Position numbers and translations under genes: made by a program. Positions 7,271 to 14,139 of a stretch of DNA of 18,083 nt are shown here, one piece after another; position 1 is the first letter of the stretch; every line of letters begins with the position of its first letter. This DNA comes from Promethearchaeia archaeon (GTDB lineage: Archaea > Asgardarchaeota > Lokiarchaeia > Sigyniarchaeales > SOKP01). The stretch lies in assembly GCA_029856445.1 (NCBI GenBank), contig JAHQWY010000033.1, forward strand, positions 1 to 18,083, read 5' to 3'. The notes beneath the pieces were generated by a model. The model was not told the origin of the DNA. It did no database searches and saw only the letters and a program-made list of their open reading frames with translations.

Positions 7271-8521
7271 TTATTTTTTTCTTAATTGAGCAATTTCCAT
7301 CCTTTGTTCAATATTCTGTTTTTGTAAGTCATCAATGATACTTTTAAGTTCCCTCAATCTTAGTGTTAAATGAGGAACCTCTTGAGGCTGAGCTGGTGTT
7401 TGAGTAGTATAGAGTTCAACTTGTTTTTGTAAGTCATTTAGCTTTTGATCTCTTAGTTTTGATTGGTTTTCTAATTGTCTATATCTTTTTTTAATTTGCA
7501 TTGCTTCGTTTTTTATTGTGTCAATTTCCCCATCTTTAGCCTCTAACTGTTTCTGTAAAAATATCGACATCTCTCTTTGCAGTTTCAATTTACTTTCAAT
7601 TTCTTTTTGTGATCCACTTGTTTCTGACAAAACTCCAGTTTTATATTTCTTAAGTTCTTCCTGAAGTGCCTTAACTTCCAATTTTGATTTATTTAATTTA
7701 TTTTGTAAATCATCTTTTAATGTGTGAATCACTTCAGATGATGCCATATCAGCTTGATCTGAATCAGTGGTTGCCTGTCCTTTTTTTAAAGATTTAATTT
7801 CATTTTTTAACTTTTCAATTTCTTGGTCCTTTTTATCTGGCTTTTTACTTTTTTTTTCAAATTTTGAAAGCTTCTGTTTTAAATCAAGTATTTGTCTCTT
7901 AGATTTATTTAATTGTTTTTGAAGATCTTCAATTAATTTTTTTGTCACTGATTCACCGCTTTCAATCTGAGAAGCAGAACTTAAATTAGTTATTTTTTGG
8001 TTTAATTCATCGATTTCTGATTTGTAAATTTCAATTATATTCTCTTTTTCTTTCAATTTTTCATTAAATTCTGCCGATTCTTTAAGTTGATATTCCAACT
8101 TATGAATGAGTGATTTCTGTTTGTTTACTTTATCCTGTAATTCTGCTACTAATGCATTTAATGGGACTTTTTCCCTAAAATCTTCTACCCTAATAACGGA
8201 TGATTCTTTATTTATAAGTTTAAATTTTTCAAATTCTTGTTGTAGTTGAGTATAGTCCTTTCTTAATTTGCCCATAGCATTCTTTAGATCCCGAATATAT
8301 TTTTCTTTTTCTTCAAGTTCATATGCAAATCTTGATTCTACGGCTTGAATTTTCTTACTCTTCGTATTAGCTCCGTCTTCTAGTTCTTTAATAGCTTCTA
8401 ATTCCATAATTGTGTCTTCATGTTGTTCGATGGTGTCTTCAAGCTGTTCAATTTCAAGATCTTTTTGCTCCAATATCTTCTCTAATTCTCTGATTCTATT
8501 TTTTAATGCATCTTCTGACAT
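7271..8521 (-). CDS. long coiled-coil protein with three 72-residue-spaced repeats
   Basis: A 416-residue, highly charged protein, almost all heptad coiled coil from residue 1 (LKNRIRELEKILEQKDLEIE) to the end (RMEIAQLRKK), broken by short Ser/Thr/Gly-rich hinges near 50, 182-193, 249-263 and 296-305. There is no signal peptide, membrane segment or enzymatic domain. A motif of the form LxxxLQxxLNKSKxxxxxLxxxL recurs at residues about 124-147, 196-219 and 268-291, exactly 72 residues apart. A looser copy (FLQKQLEAKDGEIDTIK) lies near 321. The ATG at 8521 has no Shine-Dalgarno; a TATA-like ATATAATT (minus strand, about 8562-8569) lies 40-50 bases upstream. Function is unknown. Tethering, cytoskeletal or chromosome-associated roles are all possible, and I see nothing that decides. 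Confidence 0.75.
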   Translation of the reverse strand: MSEDALKNRIRELEKILEQKDLEIEQLEDTIEQHEDTIMELEAIKELEDGANTKSKKIQAVESRFAYELEEKEKYIRDLKNAMGKLRKDYTQLQQEFEKFKLINKESSVIRVEDFREKVPLNALVAELQDKVNKQKSLIHKLEYQLKESAEFNEKLKEKENIIEIYKSEIDELNQKITNLSSASQIESGESVTKKLIEDLQKQLNKSKRQILDLKQKLSKFEKKSKKPDKKDQEIEKLKNEIKSLKKGQATTDSDQADMASSEVIHTLKDDLQNKLNKSKLEVKALQEELKKYKTGVLSETSGSQKEIESKLKLQREMSIFLQKQLEAKDGEIDTIKNEAMQIKKRYRQLENQSKLRDQKLNDLQKQVELYTTQTPAQPQEVPHLTLRLRELKSIIDDLQKQNIEQRMEIAQLRKK

Positions 8522-8635
8522 ATTAATACAGTGTCTATTTCTTGGGCATTAATTTATTAATAATTATATAGATTTTAAAATTTAACTCATTATTTTTTAT
8601 AAAATTTTCTAAATTTCACAATAAGTTAAATATCC

Positions 8636-10549
8636 TTAATAAATATCGAAGTCTTTTATGGTAAACTTATTGATTTTTCTCATAATAGGAAATAAGCTTA
8701 GAAAATTAAAAAATGTAAAAGCAATTAATAGTATGGCAAAAACGGCAAAAGGGATGTATAATGGGGGTAAATATACACGACCAAAGATTACAATTGAATT
8801 AAGAATCATACCTATACTTAAACTTATCAAAAGTGAAGGAATGATAACAAAAGTAGATTCCAAGAAAAGAATTCTTTTTAAAGCTTTATTTCTAGTGCCT
8901 AAAGCTCTCATAATTAGGAAATCTCTTGCTTTTTCCATTATTCCGCTTTTTTGATAATTATAAAGAGATAATATACCAAGAATTGTCATAATAATCATTA
9001 AAAACATCGGATATAGTGACAAATTAAATATGAAATTTAGATTCTTCTTAAATACACCATCCATTTTCATATGGGCAAAATCAGATCCCAAATTAGATTC
9101 AATATAATTTTCTAAATCAGTTTTAATATTTTTATAGGAACCACTTCTTAATTTTAATAAAACAATGTTTATTGTTTGATTTGAGAATAAAAGTTTATTC
9201 TGAAAAGACTCCAAACTTATGTAACCAGCATATCCATTATAGAAACTATCGATAATTACACCAGTTATCTCAAATATATGACTTTCATTACCTATATCTT
9301 TGATTTTGAGACTTTGTATTAATGGTTTTTCGAAATTATTGTAAGCTAATCCATCTCCAATAAATATTTCATAATCCAGAAAAGAATAATTTCCCTCAAT
9401 CTCAAAATTTTGGATAATCTTACTTAGATTTACCCCAATAATAGGAATGTTTTCTGTCCTATGCTTTCCATACGTCACATATTCCCCATCAACAATAACT
9501 GTTTTGCTCATTTCTTCTGTGTCACAAAAAGCTATTAATCTTTCATCAACTTTCTCGATATCATTAATGGATTCTTTGATATTACGCACATTATTAATGT
9601 CAAATAAATATTTTTTATCTGTAAAGTTTATATCTGAGTTGTTGACGAATATTCTTGGATTTGAGAACATCTCATACATTAATGAATAATTTTGGATCAC
9701 ATCTTGATGACCGATTATTATAATATTATCTCCTTGCGATTTACGAATCCACTCCTCTGAAGATGTTCTTAAAACGATTGTACCTAATCCAAGTGTGAAT
9801 ATTATTAAGCAAATTAATGAAAATATAATAAAATATCTTTTAAACTCACCCTTTCTTCTTAGAGTATTAATAATTGACAATTTGATATTAATACCTAAAG
9901 AAGATAACCATTTTGGGATAAATTTAATTTTTTTCGAAGCATCATAATCATAAGGAATATCCTTGGAAAATGTTTTTATTATTTTTTCCTTCCCTATTTT
10001 TCTTAAGGCGTATCCTGATACAATAAATATCCCAAAAATACAAGAAAAAAAGAGTATTAAAGTATATAATATATCAATTTGAATTTCAATAGAAAAATAA
10101 AATGAATTCATTATTAAGCTAAATATAGTAAAGGAAAGTAAACCTAATATTACACCTAAGAAGAAACCAATGAAAAAGATGATATAAACCTCGAGAAGAT
10201 AAAAATTATATAACTTACGAGGTAACGTGCCTAAAGCTTTCATTATTCCAATATCTTTTTTCTTATTAAGAATATGAGTGGTAGAAATTGCAACTACTAT
10301 AAAAACAGCTAATATCATTAATAAAATCTGGATTAAGGTAATGAATTGTTTATATACTTTACTTATACTCCCTGAGAAATAGTATTCATTTGAAAAATCA
10401 GATTGAATAAATAGATTTAAACCTAAAGAAGAAGTAAAATAGATTAAAAATTCTGTTATAGCAAAAACTAAAGCGATTACTATTAAATAAGGAATTGTTT
10501 GATTTTTTTTACGATAAAAATCCTTTAGTGCAAAATCTAAAGATGACAT
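8636..10549 (-). CDS. ABC transporter permease, FtsX/MacB type
   Basis: A 637-residue membrane protein, the permease partner of the ATPase encoded just upstream. About eight transmembrane helices can be read. One is N-terminal (20-40), three belong to a first FtsX domain (68-90, 120-148, 160-180), one lies at 240-260, and three form the C-terminal FtsX domain (about 510-532, 568-592, 600-622). The loops KKKDIGIMKALGT and KARDFLIMRALGT are the cytoplasmic coupling motifs of FtsX domains, one per half. The first extracellular loop is minimal. The large soluble domain (about 262-505) in the second half resembles the MacB core domain in position. LolCDE- and MacB-like systems work as mechanotransmitters or extract lipids and lipoproteins; the substrate here is unknown. 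It starts 22 bases after the ATPase stop, so the two are very probably co-transcribed. Confidence 0.88.
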   Translation of the reverse strand: MSSLDFALKDFYRKKNQTIPYLIVIALVFAITEFLIYFTSSLGLNLFIQSDFSNEYYFSGSISKVYKQFITLIQILLMILAVFIVVAISTTHILNKKKDIGIMKALGTLPRKLYNFYLLEVYIIFFIGFFLGVILGLLSFTIFSLIMNSFYFSIEIQIDILYTLILFFSCIFGIFIVSGYALRKIGKEKIIKTFSKDIPYDYDASKKIKFIPKWLSSLGINIKLSIINTLRRKGEFKRYFIIFSLICLIIFTLGLGTIVLRTSSEEWIRKSQGDNIIIIGHQDVIQNYSLMYEMFSNPRIFVNNSDINFTDKKYLFDINNVRNIKESINDIEKVDERLIAFCDTEEMSKTVIVDGEYVTYGKHRTENIPIIGVNLSKIIQNFEIEGNYSFLDYEIFIGDGLAYNNFEKPLIQSLKIKDIGNESHIFEITGVIIDSFYNGYAGYISLESFQNKLLFSNQTINIVLLKLRSGSYKNIKTDLENYIESNLGSDFAHMKMDGVFKKNLNFIFNLSLYPMFLMIIMTILGILSLYNYQKSGIMEKARDFLIMRALGTRNKALKRILFLESTFVIIPSLLISLSIGMILNSIVIFGRVYLPPLYIPFAVFAILLIAFTFFNFLSLFPIMRKINKFTIKDFDIY

Positions 10550-10571
10550 ATTAGACTTTAAAACTGGTTTT

Positions 10572-11330
10572 TTAATTTGATATGTGTTTTTCCTCTATTA
10601 TTTTCCCTTCATCAAATGAAATTATTTGATCTGCTAATTCTATTAAATCATCATCATGAGTAGCAATAATTATTGTTTTATCACTAGTTTTTAAATCTTT
10701 GAAAAGATCTCTAATAAATTGACTTGTTTTTTTATCCAGATTGGCAGTGGGCTCATCAGCTAAAATCACTGGAGGATCATTTGCCATTGCTCTAGCAATA
10801 GCAACTCTTTGTTGTTCACCGGCAGATAGCTGAAAGGGTAAATGTTCTCGTCTATCACCTAATCTCATTTCTTTTAATAGTTTTACAGCACGATTTCTCT
10901 GCTCTTCAAAGTTCATCCCAGAAAGATTCATAGGGAACATTACGTTTTCTTCCGCTGTAAGGGTACTGATTAAATTATAGTTTTGAAATATAAAACCTGA
11001 GTTTACTAACCGAAATAAAGTTAAAGATTCTTGATCCATGTCAGAAATTTTCACTCCCTGATTATAGATCGTTCCTGAATTAGGAGAATCTAAACCACCT
11101 ATTAAATTTAATAACGTGGTCTTTCCAGCACCACTTGGACCTTTAATAACTACAAATTCGTTTTCCATTACTTCTAATGAGACATTATCAACTGCCTTTA
11201 CAATAAAATCTCCAATTTCATAATTTTTAACAACATTTATGCAGGAAACTAATATACCTTGTTTAGTGAGTTCTTTTACCAAATTACTATCATCAAATTC
11301 TGAGTTTTCTTCTATTGAATCTTCTTTCAT
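10572..11330 (-). CDS. ABC transporter ATPase, LolD/MacB type
   Basis: A 252-residue nucleotide-binding subunit that powers the FtsX-type permease encoded next to it. Motifs in order: Walker A GPSGAGKTT at 64-72, Q-loop FIFQN with Gln116, signature LSAGEQQRV at 168-176 (Ala-Gly-Glu instead of the commoner Gly-Gly-Gln), Walker B VILADE at 188-193 with catalytic Glu193, D-loop ANLD, and switch His225 in ATHD. The sequence around GLDSPNSG is typical of the MacB/LolD group. An N-terminal extension of about 28 acidic residues (MKEDSIEENSEFDDSN) precedes the ATPase fold and is unusual for the family. The ATG has only a weak AGGAC upstream; a TTTATAAATA box lies about 20 bases before it on the minus strand. 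It is the first gene of a two-gene operon. Confidence 0.93.
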   Translation of the reverse strand: MKEDSIEENSEFDDSNLVKELTKQGILVSCINVVKNYEIGDFIVKAVDNVSLEVMENEFVVIKGPSGAGKTTLLNLIGGLDSPNSGTIYNQGVKISDMDQESLTLFRLVNSGFIFQNYNLISTLTAEENVMFPMNLSGMNFEEQRNRAVKLLKEMRLGDRREHLPFQLSAGEQQRVAIARAMANDPPVILADEPTANLDKKTSQFIRDLFKDLKTSDKTIIIATHDDDLIELADQIISFDEGKIIEEKHISN

Positions 11331-11513
11331 TTTTAATTCGACGTCCTATTTATAAATTCATTCACAAATCTGGTAATAAAAACCTTGGTACCCATAGATA
11401 TTTGATAGAAATAACGAATATTTTAAAATTCAATGTAAAGAATTAATATTGTATTTTTATAATTTATGTCAGATTTTAAAATAAATTTAAATATTAAAGT
11501 ATCATAAATAGTC
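11331..11513. other. AT-rich promoter region between divergent units
   Basis: No open frame of note on either strand. It holds the TATA-like box of the ABC operon (minus strand, about 11347-11356) at one end and that of the RNA candidate (TTTAAATAT at 11486-11494, plus strand) at the other. Confidence 0.4.
11486..11494 (+). promoter_or_regulatory. TATA box of the candidate RNA gene
   Basis: TTTAAATAT, centred about 24 bases before 11514, which is the first base of the long terminal helix of the RNA candidate. The spacing equals that expected between an archaeal TATA box and a transcription start. Confidence 0.45.
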
Positions 11514-11670
11514 ATGAGGGAAGATTGAGAAATTAAAAAATATCCCCTATACGTGTGTGAATTCCACCAAATGTGAGGAAATTTCCTAATTAAAATGGTA
11601 ACTAAATAAATTTTGTTCTAAAATCTTAAACTTCCTTTTTAAGATTTCGATTATTTCTCATCTCCCTCAT
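11514..11670 (+). ncRNA. candidate structured non-coding RNA, about 157 nt
   Basis: The two ends pair in a long helix: 11514-11533 with 11653-11670 gives 18 Watson-Crick pairs, interrupted only by single-base bulges at A11522 and T11526, and includes a GAGGGA/TCCCTC core that is GC-rich for this DNA. Inside, AAATCTTAAA at 11621-11630 and TTTAAGATTT at 11638-11647 form a perfect 10-bp hairpin with a 7-base loop. AGGAAATTTCCT at 11576-11587 is a 12-base palindrome that can fold as a small hairpin. A TATA-like box lies at the correct distance upstream, and TCTTGTTCTT follows the last paired base. No start-to-stop frame of useful length exists inside. I do not recognise it as tRNA, 5S, SRP, RNase P, C/D or H/ACA RNA, or a cobalamin riboswitch. 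Alternatives are a leader element of the corrinoid-protein gene about 135 bases downstream, or a small inverted-repeat mobile element, though no clear target duplication is seen. Confidence 0.55.
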
Positions 11671-11716
11671 TCTTGTTCTTAAATCGTCAAACCAATTAGA
11701 GATTGACCTTCATTAT

Positions 11717-11774
11717 CTTTATAATAAAATAAACTTTAAAGGATTAATTTAATTACGAATTATAATTTTATATG
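11717..11774 (+). promoter_or_regulatory. TATA-like boxes before the corrinoid-protein gene
   Basis: CTTTATAATAA at 11717-11727 and TTTTATAT at about 11767-11774 are candidate TATA boxes. The second is about 35 bases before the ATG at 11806, giving a leader of roughly 10 bases; there is no good Shine-Dalgarno. If the first is used, the leader is about 60 bases. In either case the RNA candidate upstream would be a separate transcript. Confidence 0.35.
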
Positions 11775-11805
11775 GGAATATTAAGGATTAAAAGTGTAAA
11801 TCTTT

Positions 11806-12438
11806 ATGGATTTTGAAAAATTAACTGAGCTGATAATTGAATTAGAAGTTGATGATATTGCTGATGCTGTAAAAGAAGCAATAGATGAAGATAAAGATCC
11901 TTTTGATATATTAAACGCTTTAACGAAGGGAATGGATGAAGTAGGACGTCGTTATGAAGAAAAAGAATATTATTTAACTGAACTAGTGCTAGCTGGTGAA
12001 ACAATGAAAGAAGCATTTACTGTTTTACAACCTGCGTTAGCTGCAGCTGATACATCTTCAGATAAAATAAAAATAATTCTAGCAACTGTTAAGGGAGATA
12101 ACCATGATATTGGAAAGAATATCCTTGGCTCTCTTCTATTGAGTTCTGGTTTTGAACTTTATGATTTAGGTATGGATGTGGATGAAAACACAATTGTAGA
12201 AAAAGTAAAAGAAACTGGTGCATCTATTATAGCACTAAGTTCCTTGCTTACAATGACAGTAGAACAAATTAACGTTGTTCATGAAGCTTTAAAAGCTGCT
12301 GGTCTTAGAGATAAAGTTAAATTAATAGTTGGAGGTGCTCCGTTAAATGAGGAACTTGCTAAAAAACTTGGAGCAGATGATTTTGCTGATGATGCAGTAG
12401 ATGGTGTAAAACATATCAAAGAATTAGCTGTAAAGTAA
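11806..12438 (+). CDS. methyl-accepting corrinoid protein (MtaC/MtbC/MttC type)
   Basis: A 210-residue cytoplasmic cobalamin-binding protein. The helical cap (about 1-85) is followed by a Rossmann-like B12 domain. The axial ligand motif DxHxxG is present as DNHDIG, with His100. SSLLT (145-149) and GGAP (176-179) are the other B12-contact motifs. Such proteins receive a methyl group from a substrate-specific methyltransferase (methanol, methylamine, methylthiol or glycine betaine type) and pass it to a second methyltransferase acting on coenzyme M or tetrahydropterin. No MtaB, MttB, MtbA, MtrH or corrinoid-activating protein gene is adjacent, so the substrate is unknown. The cdhE product at the left end of the window is another corrinoid methyl carrier, which suggests a methyl-branch C1 metabolism, but the two are 10 kb apart. 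The product is full-length and its motifs are intact. Confidence 0.92.
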   Translation: MDFEKLTELIIELEVDDIADAVKEAIDEDKDPFDILNALTKGMDEVGRRYEEKEYYLTELVLAGETMKEAFTVLQPALAAADTSSDKIKIILATVKGDNHDIGKNILGSLLLSSGFELYDLGMDVDENTIVEKVKETGASIIALSSLLTMTVEQINVVHEALKAAGLRDKVKLIVGGAPLNEELAKKLGADDFADDAVDGVKHIKELAVK

Positions 12439-12679
12439 ATTTTTACTGGAAAGCTAATTGTCTTTCTATTTTAATCACAACCTTACTTTTTTTAGACCAT
12501 TTTAATAATTAATTTATAGATTATAAGTTCCTTTTTTTAAGTATTTTATATCTATTTTATGAATATCAGTGAAATTGATTAAAATATAATGAGAATATTT
12601 ATACTTCTTGGTATTCGTTTATGTCCTAAGAACCAATAAAATAAAACAAGTTTTTTGAATTTACATGGAGGATTAAATT
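12439..12679. other. intergenic region with U-tract and operon promoter
   Basis: A T7 run at 12487-12493 may end the corrinoid-protein transcript. TATTTATA at about 12596-12603 is a TATA candidate for the sulfur operon, giving a leader of about 50 bases that carries a strong ribosome site. I see no tRNA, stable hairpin or small gene here. Confidence 0.35.
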
Positions 12680-12925
12680 TTGACTGAAAAAGAAATTAAT
12701 TATGATGAAGAGTTGGATACTAGAGGTTTGTATTGTCCAGAACCACTTTTCGAAGTTAGAAATTTAAGTGAGAGTCTTGAAGTTGGACAATGTTTTAAGG
12801 TATTAGCAGATGATCCTGCAGCTGAAGAAGATTTGAAGAGATGGGCAAAGAGGACAGATACTGAATTGGTTGAGTTTTTTAAAGATGGCGATGATTTAGT
12901 ATTTTATTTTAAGAAAAAAAAATAA
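12680..12925 (+). CDS. tusA: TusA-family sulfur-carrier protein
   Basis: An 81-residue protein of the TusA (SirA/YeeD) family, which carries persulfide sulfur on a conserved cysteine. The active motif CPEP is at 19-22 (Cys19), in the usual context LDTRGLYCPEPLFEVRNL. It is followed by the family's GQxxKVLADDPAAEEDL segment and a final strand LVFYFKKKK. A second cysteine (GQCF) is also present. The start codon is TTG at 12680, fixed by a strong GGAGG at 12667-12671 eight bases upstream. It is the first gene of an operon with an IscS-like and an IscU-like gene (19-base gap to the next start). In bacteria TusA takes sulfur from IscS for tRNA thiolation. In sulfur-oxidising archaea and bacteria it is a general sulfur carrier. 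Because the adjacent IscS lacks the PLP lysine, TusA may donate here instead of accept; that is inference. Confidence 0.9.
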   Translation: MTEKEINYDEELDTRGLYCPEPLFEVRNLSESLEVGQCFKVLADDPAAEEDLKRWAKRTDTELVEFFKDGDDLVFYFKKKK

Positions 12926-12944
12926 AATTTGAGAGGAATGAAGA

Positions 12945-14138
12945 ATGGGTGTTTATTTAGATTATCAAGCAGCGAAACCTGTTGACTCTAGAGTTATTTC
13001 GGAGATGACTATTTACTTAAATCAAAAGTTTGCTAATCCATCATCACTTCATTGTGAAGGGGATGAGGCAACTGATGCATTAAGTGAATTTAGACATAAA
13101 ATAGCTGAATTTATCAATGCTCCAGATCCAGAGTCTATAATTTTCACATCAGGAGCTACAGAATCAAATAATCTTGCGTTAATCGGCTATGCTATGAGAA
13201 ACAAGAAGAAGGGCAATCATATAATTATTTCAGAGATAGAACATATTTCAATTTTAAATATTGCTAAATATTTAGAACGGGAAGGATTTGAGGTCAGCAG
13301 AGTTCCTGTTGATCAATATGGAATAATAAGAATCGATAAACTGGAACGCTTAATTACTCAAAACACAATTTTGATATCTATCTCTACAGCAAGTAATGAA
13401 GTTGGATCAATACAACCTTTAAAGGAAATAAGCGACCTCGCAGTTAAAAATAATGTTGTGTTTCATACTGATGCTGTAGCAAGTGAAAGCTCTGTTCCAA
13501 TCGATGTTCAAGAAATTCCCGTTGATATGTTAACATTATCTTCAAATGATATTTATGGTCCCAGAGGTGTAGGTGCTTTATATTTGAAAAAGGGTCTACG
13601 AGTAAATCCGATAATCATCGGTGGAGGACAAGAAAGAGGATTCAGGTCTGGTTCTGAAAATATACCTGGAATTGTTGGATTTGGAAAAGCTGCAGAAATA
13701 ATGAAAAATCAAATAAATGAAGAAGCATCTAGATTAAGAAAATTAAGAGATAAGTTGATAAAAGGAGTATTAGAGGTTATTCCGAAGTCATATTTAAATG
13801 GTCATCCAGAAAAAAGACTTCCGCATAATGCTCACTTTAGATTCGATTATATTGAAGGAGAGTCATTAATACTTAGTCTAAAAGATGAAAATATCGCTGC
13901 GGCTACTGGTTCAGCGTGTTCATCAAAAACATTAGAAGCATCCCATACTCTGATTGCTATGGGCTTGCTTCATGAAGAGGCTCATGGATCTCTAGTAATA
14001 ACTTTAGGAAGAAACACAACAGAACAAGATATTGATGAATTATTGGATAAGTTGCCTGGAATAGTAAAAAGATTAAGGCTACTATCTCCTTTGACTCCTC
14101 CAGATTTAATTAAAAAATATAATGAGGTGAATGATTAA
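12945..14138 (+). CDS. iscS: IscS/NifS-like protein lacking the PLP-binding lysine
   Basis: A 397-residue class V aminotransferase-fold protein of the cysteine desulfurase family. Cofactor-site features present are His100 (EIEHISIL), Asn151 (SNEVG), Asp176 (HTDA), Arg234 (GFRSG) and the mobile catalytic-loop Cys325 (TGSACSS). The decisive feature is at 199-207. The usual (A/G)HK(I/F)YGPKG reads SSNDIYGPRG here, so the Schiff-base lysine is Asp202 (codon GAT at 13548-13550) and the preceding His is Asn201. The conserved PLP-contacting Gln of DAxQ is Ala179. From memory, Archaeoglobus fulgidus IscS, crystallised with IscU, has the same Asp and SSNDIYGP context, so this is a known but rare subgroup. 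It should not act as an ordinary PLP desulfurase. It may be an IscU-binding scaffold or persulfide relay, or use PLP non-covalently. GAGAGGA (12931-12937) precedes the ATG. iscU follows one base later. Confidence 0.93.
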   Translation: MGVYLDYQAAKPVDSRVISEMTIYLNQKFANPSSLHCEGDEATDALSEFRHKIAEFINAPDPESIIFTSGATESNNLALIGYAMRNKKKGNHIIISEIEHISILNIAKYLEREGFEVSRVPVDQYGIIRIDKLERLITQNTILISISTASNEVGSIQPLKEISDLAVKNNVVFHTDAVASESSVPIDVQEIPVDMLTLSSNDIYGPRGVGALYLKKGLRVNPIIIGGGQERGFRSGSENIPGIVGFGKAAEIMKNQINEEASRLRKLRDKLIKGVLEVIPKSYLNGHPEKRLPHNAHFRFDYIEGESLILSLKDENIAAATGSACSSKTLEASHTLIAMGLLHEEAHGSLVITLGRNTTEQDIDELLDKLPGIVKRLRLLSPLTPPDLIKKYNEVND

Positions 14139-14139
14139 A

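Noticed and set aside
8658..9689. Plus-strand frames (98 and 80 codons) opposite the permease gene
   Set aside because: They lie wholly within conserved transmembrane and core-domain coding sequence on the other strand and show no domain.
11514..11670. Miniature inverted-repeat mobile element
   Set aside because: The long terminal inverted repeat would fit, but I see no flanking target duplication, the bulges are placed as in an RNA helix, and a promoter is correctly spaced. Kept as an alternative only.
11514..11805. Cobalamin riboswitch before the corrinoid-protein gene
   Set aside because: No B12-box-like conserved core is visible, and the class is rare in archaea. The element also seems to have its own promoter and U-rich end.
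11804..12016. Minus-strand frame of 70 codons opposite the corrinoid protein
   Set aside because: Leu/His/Gln-rich translation typical of an antisense shadow of acidic helical coding sequence.
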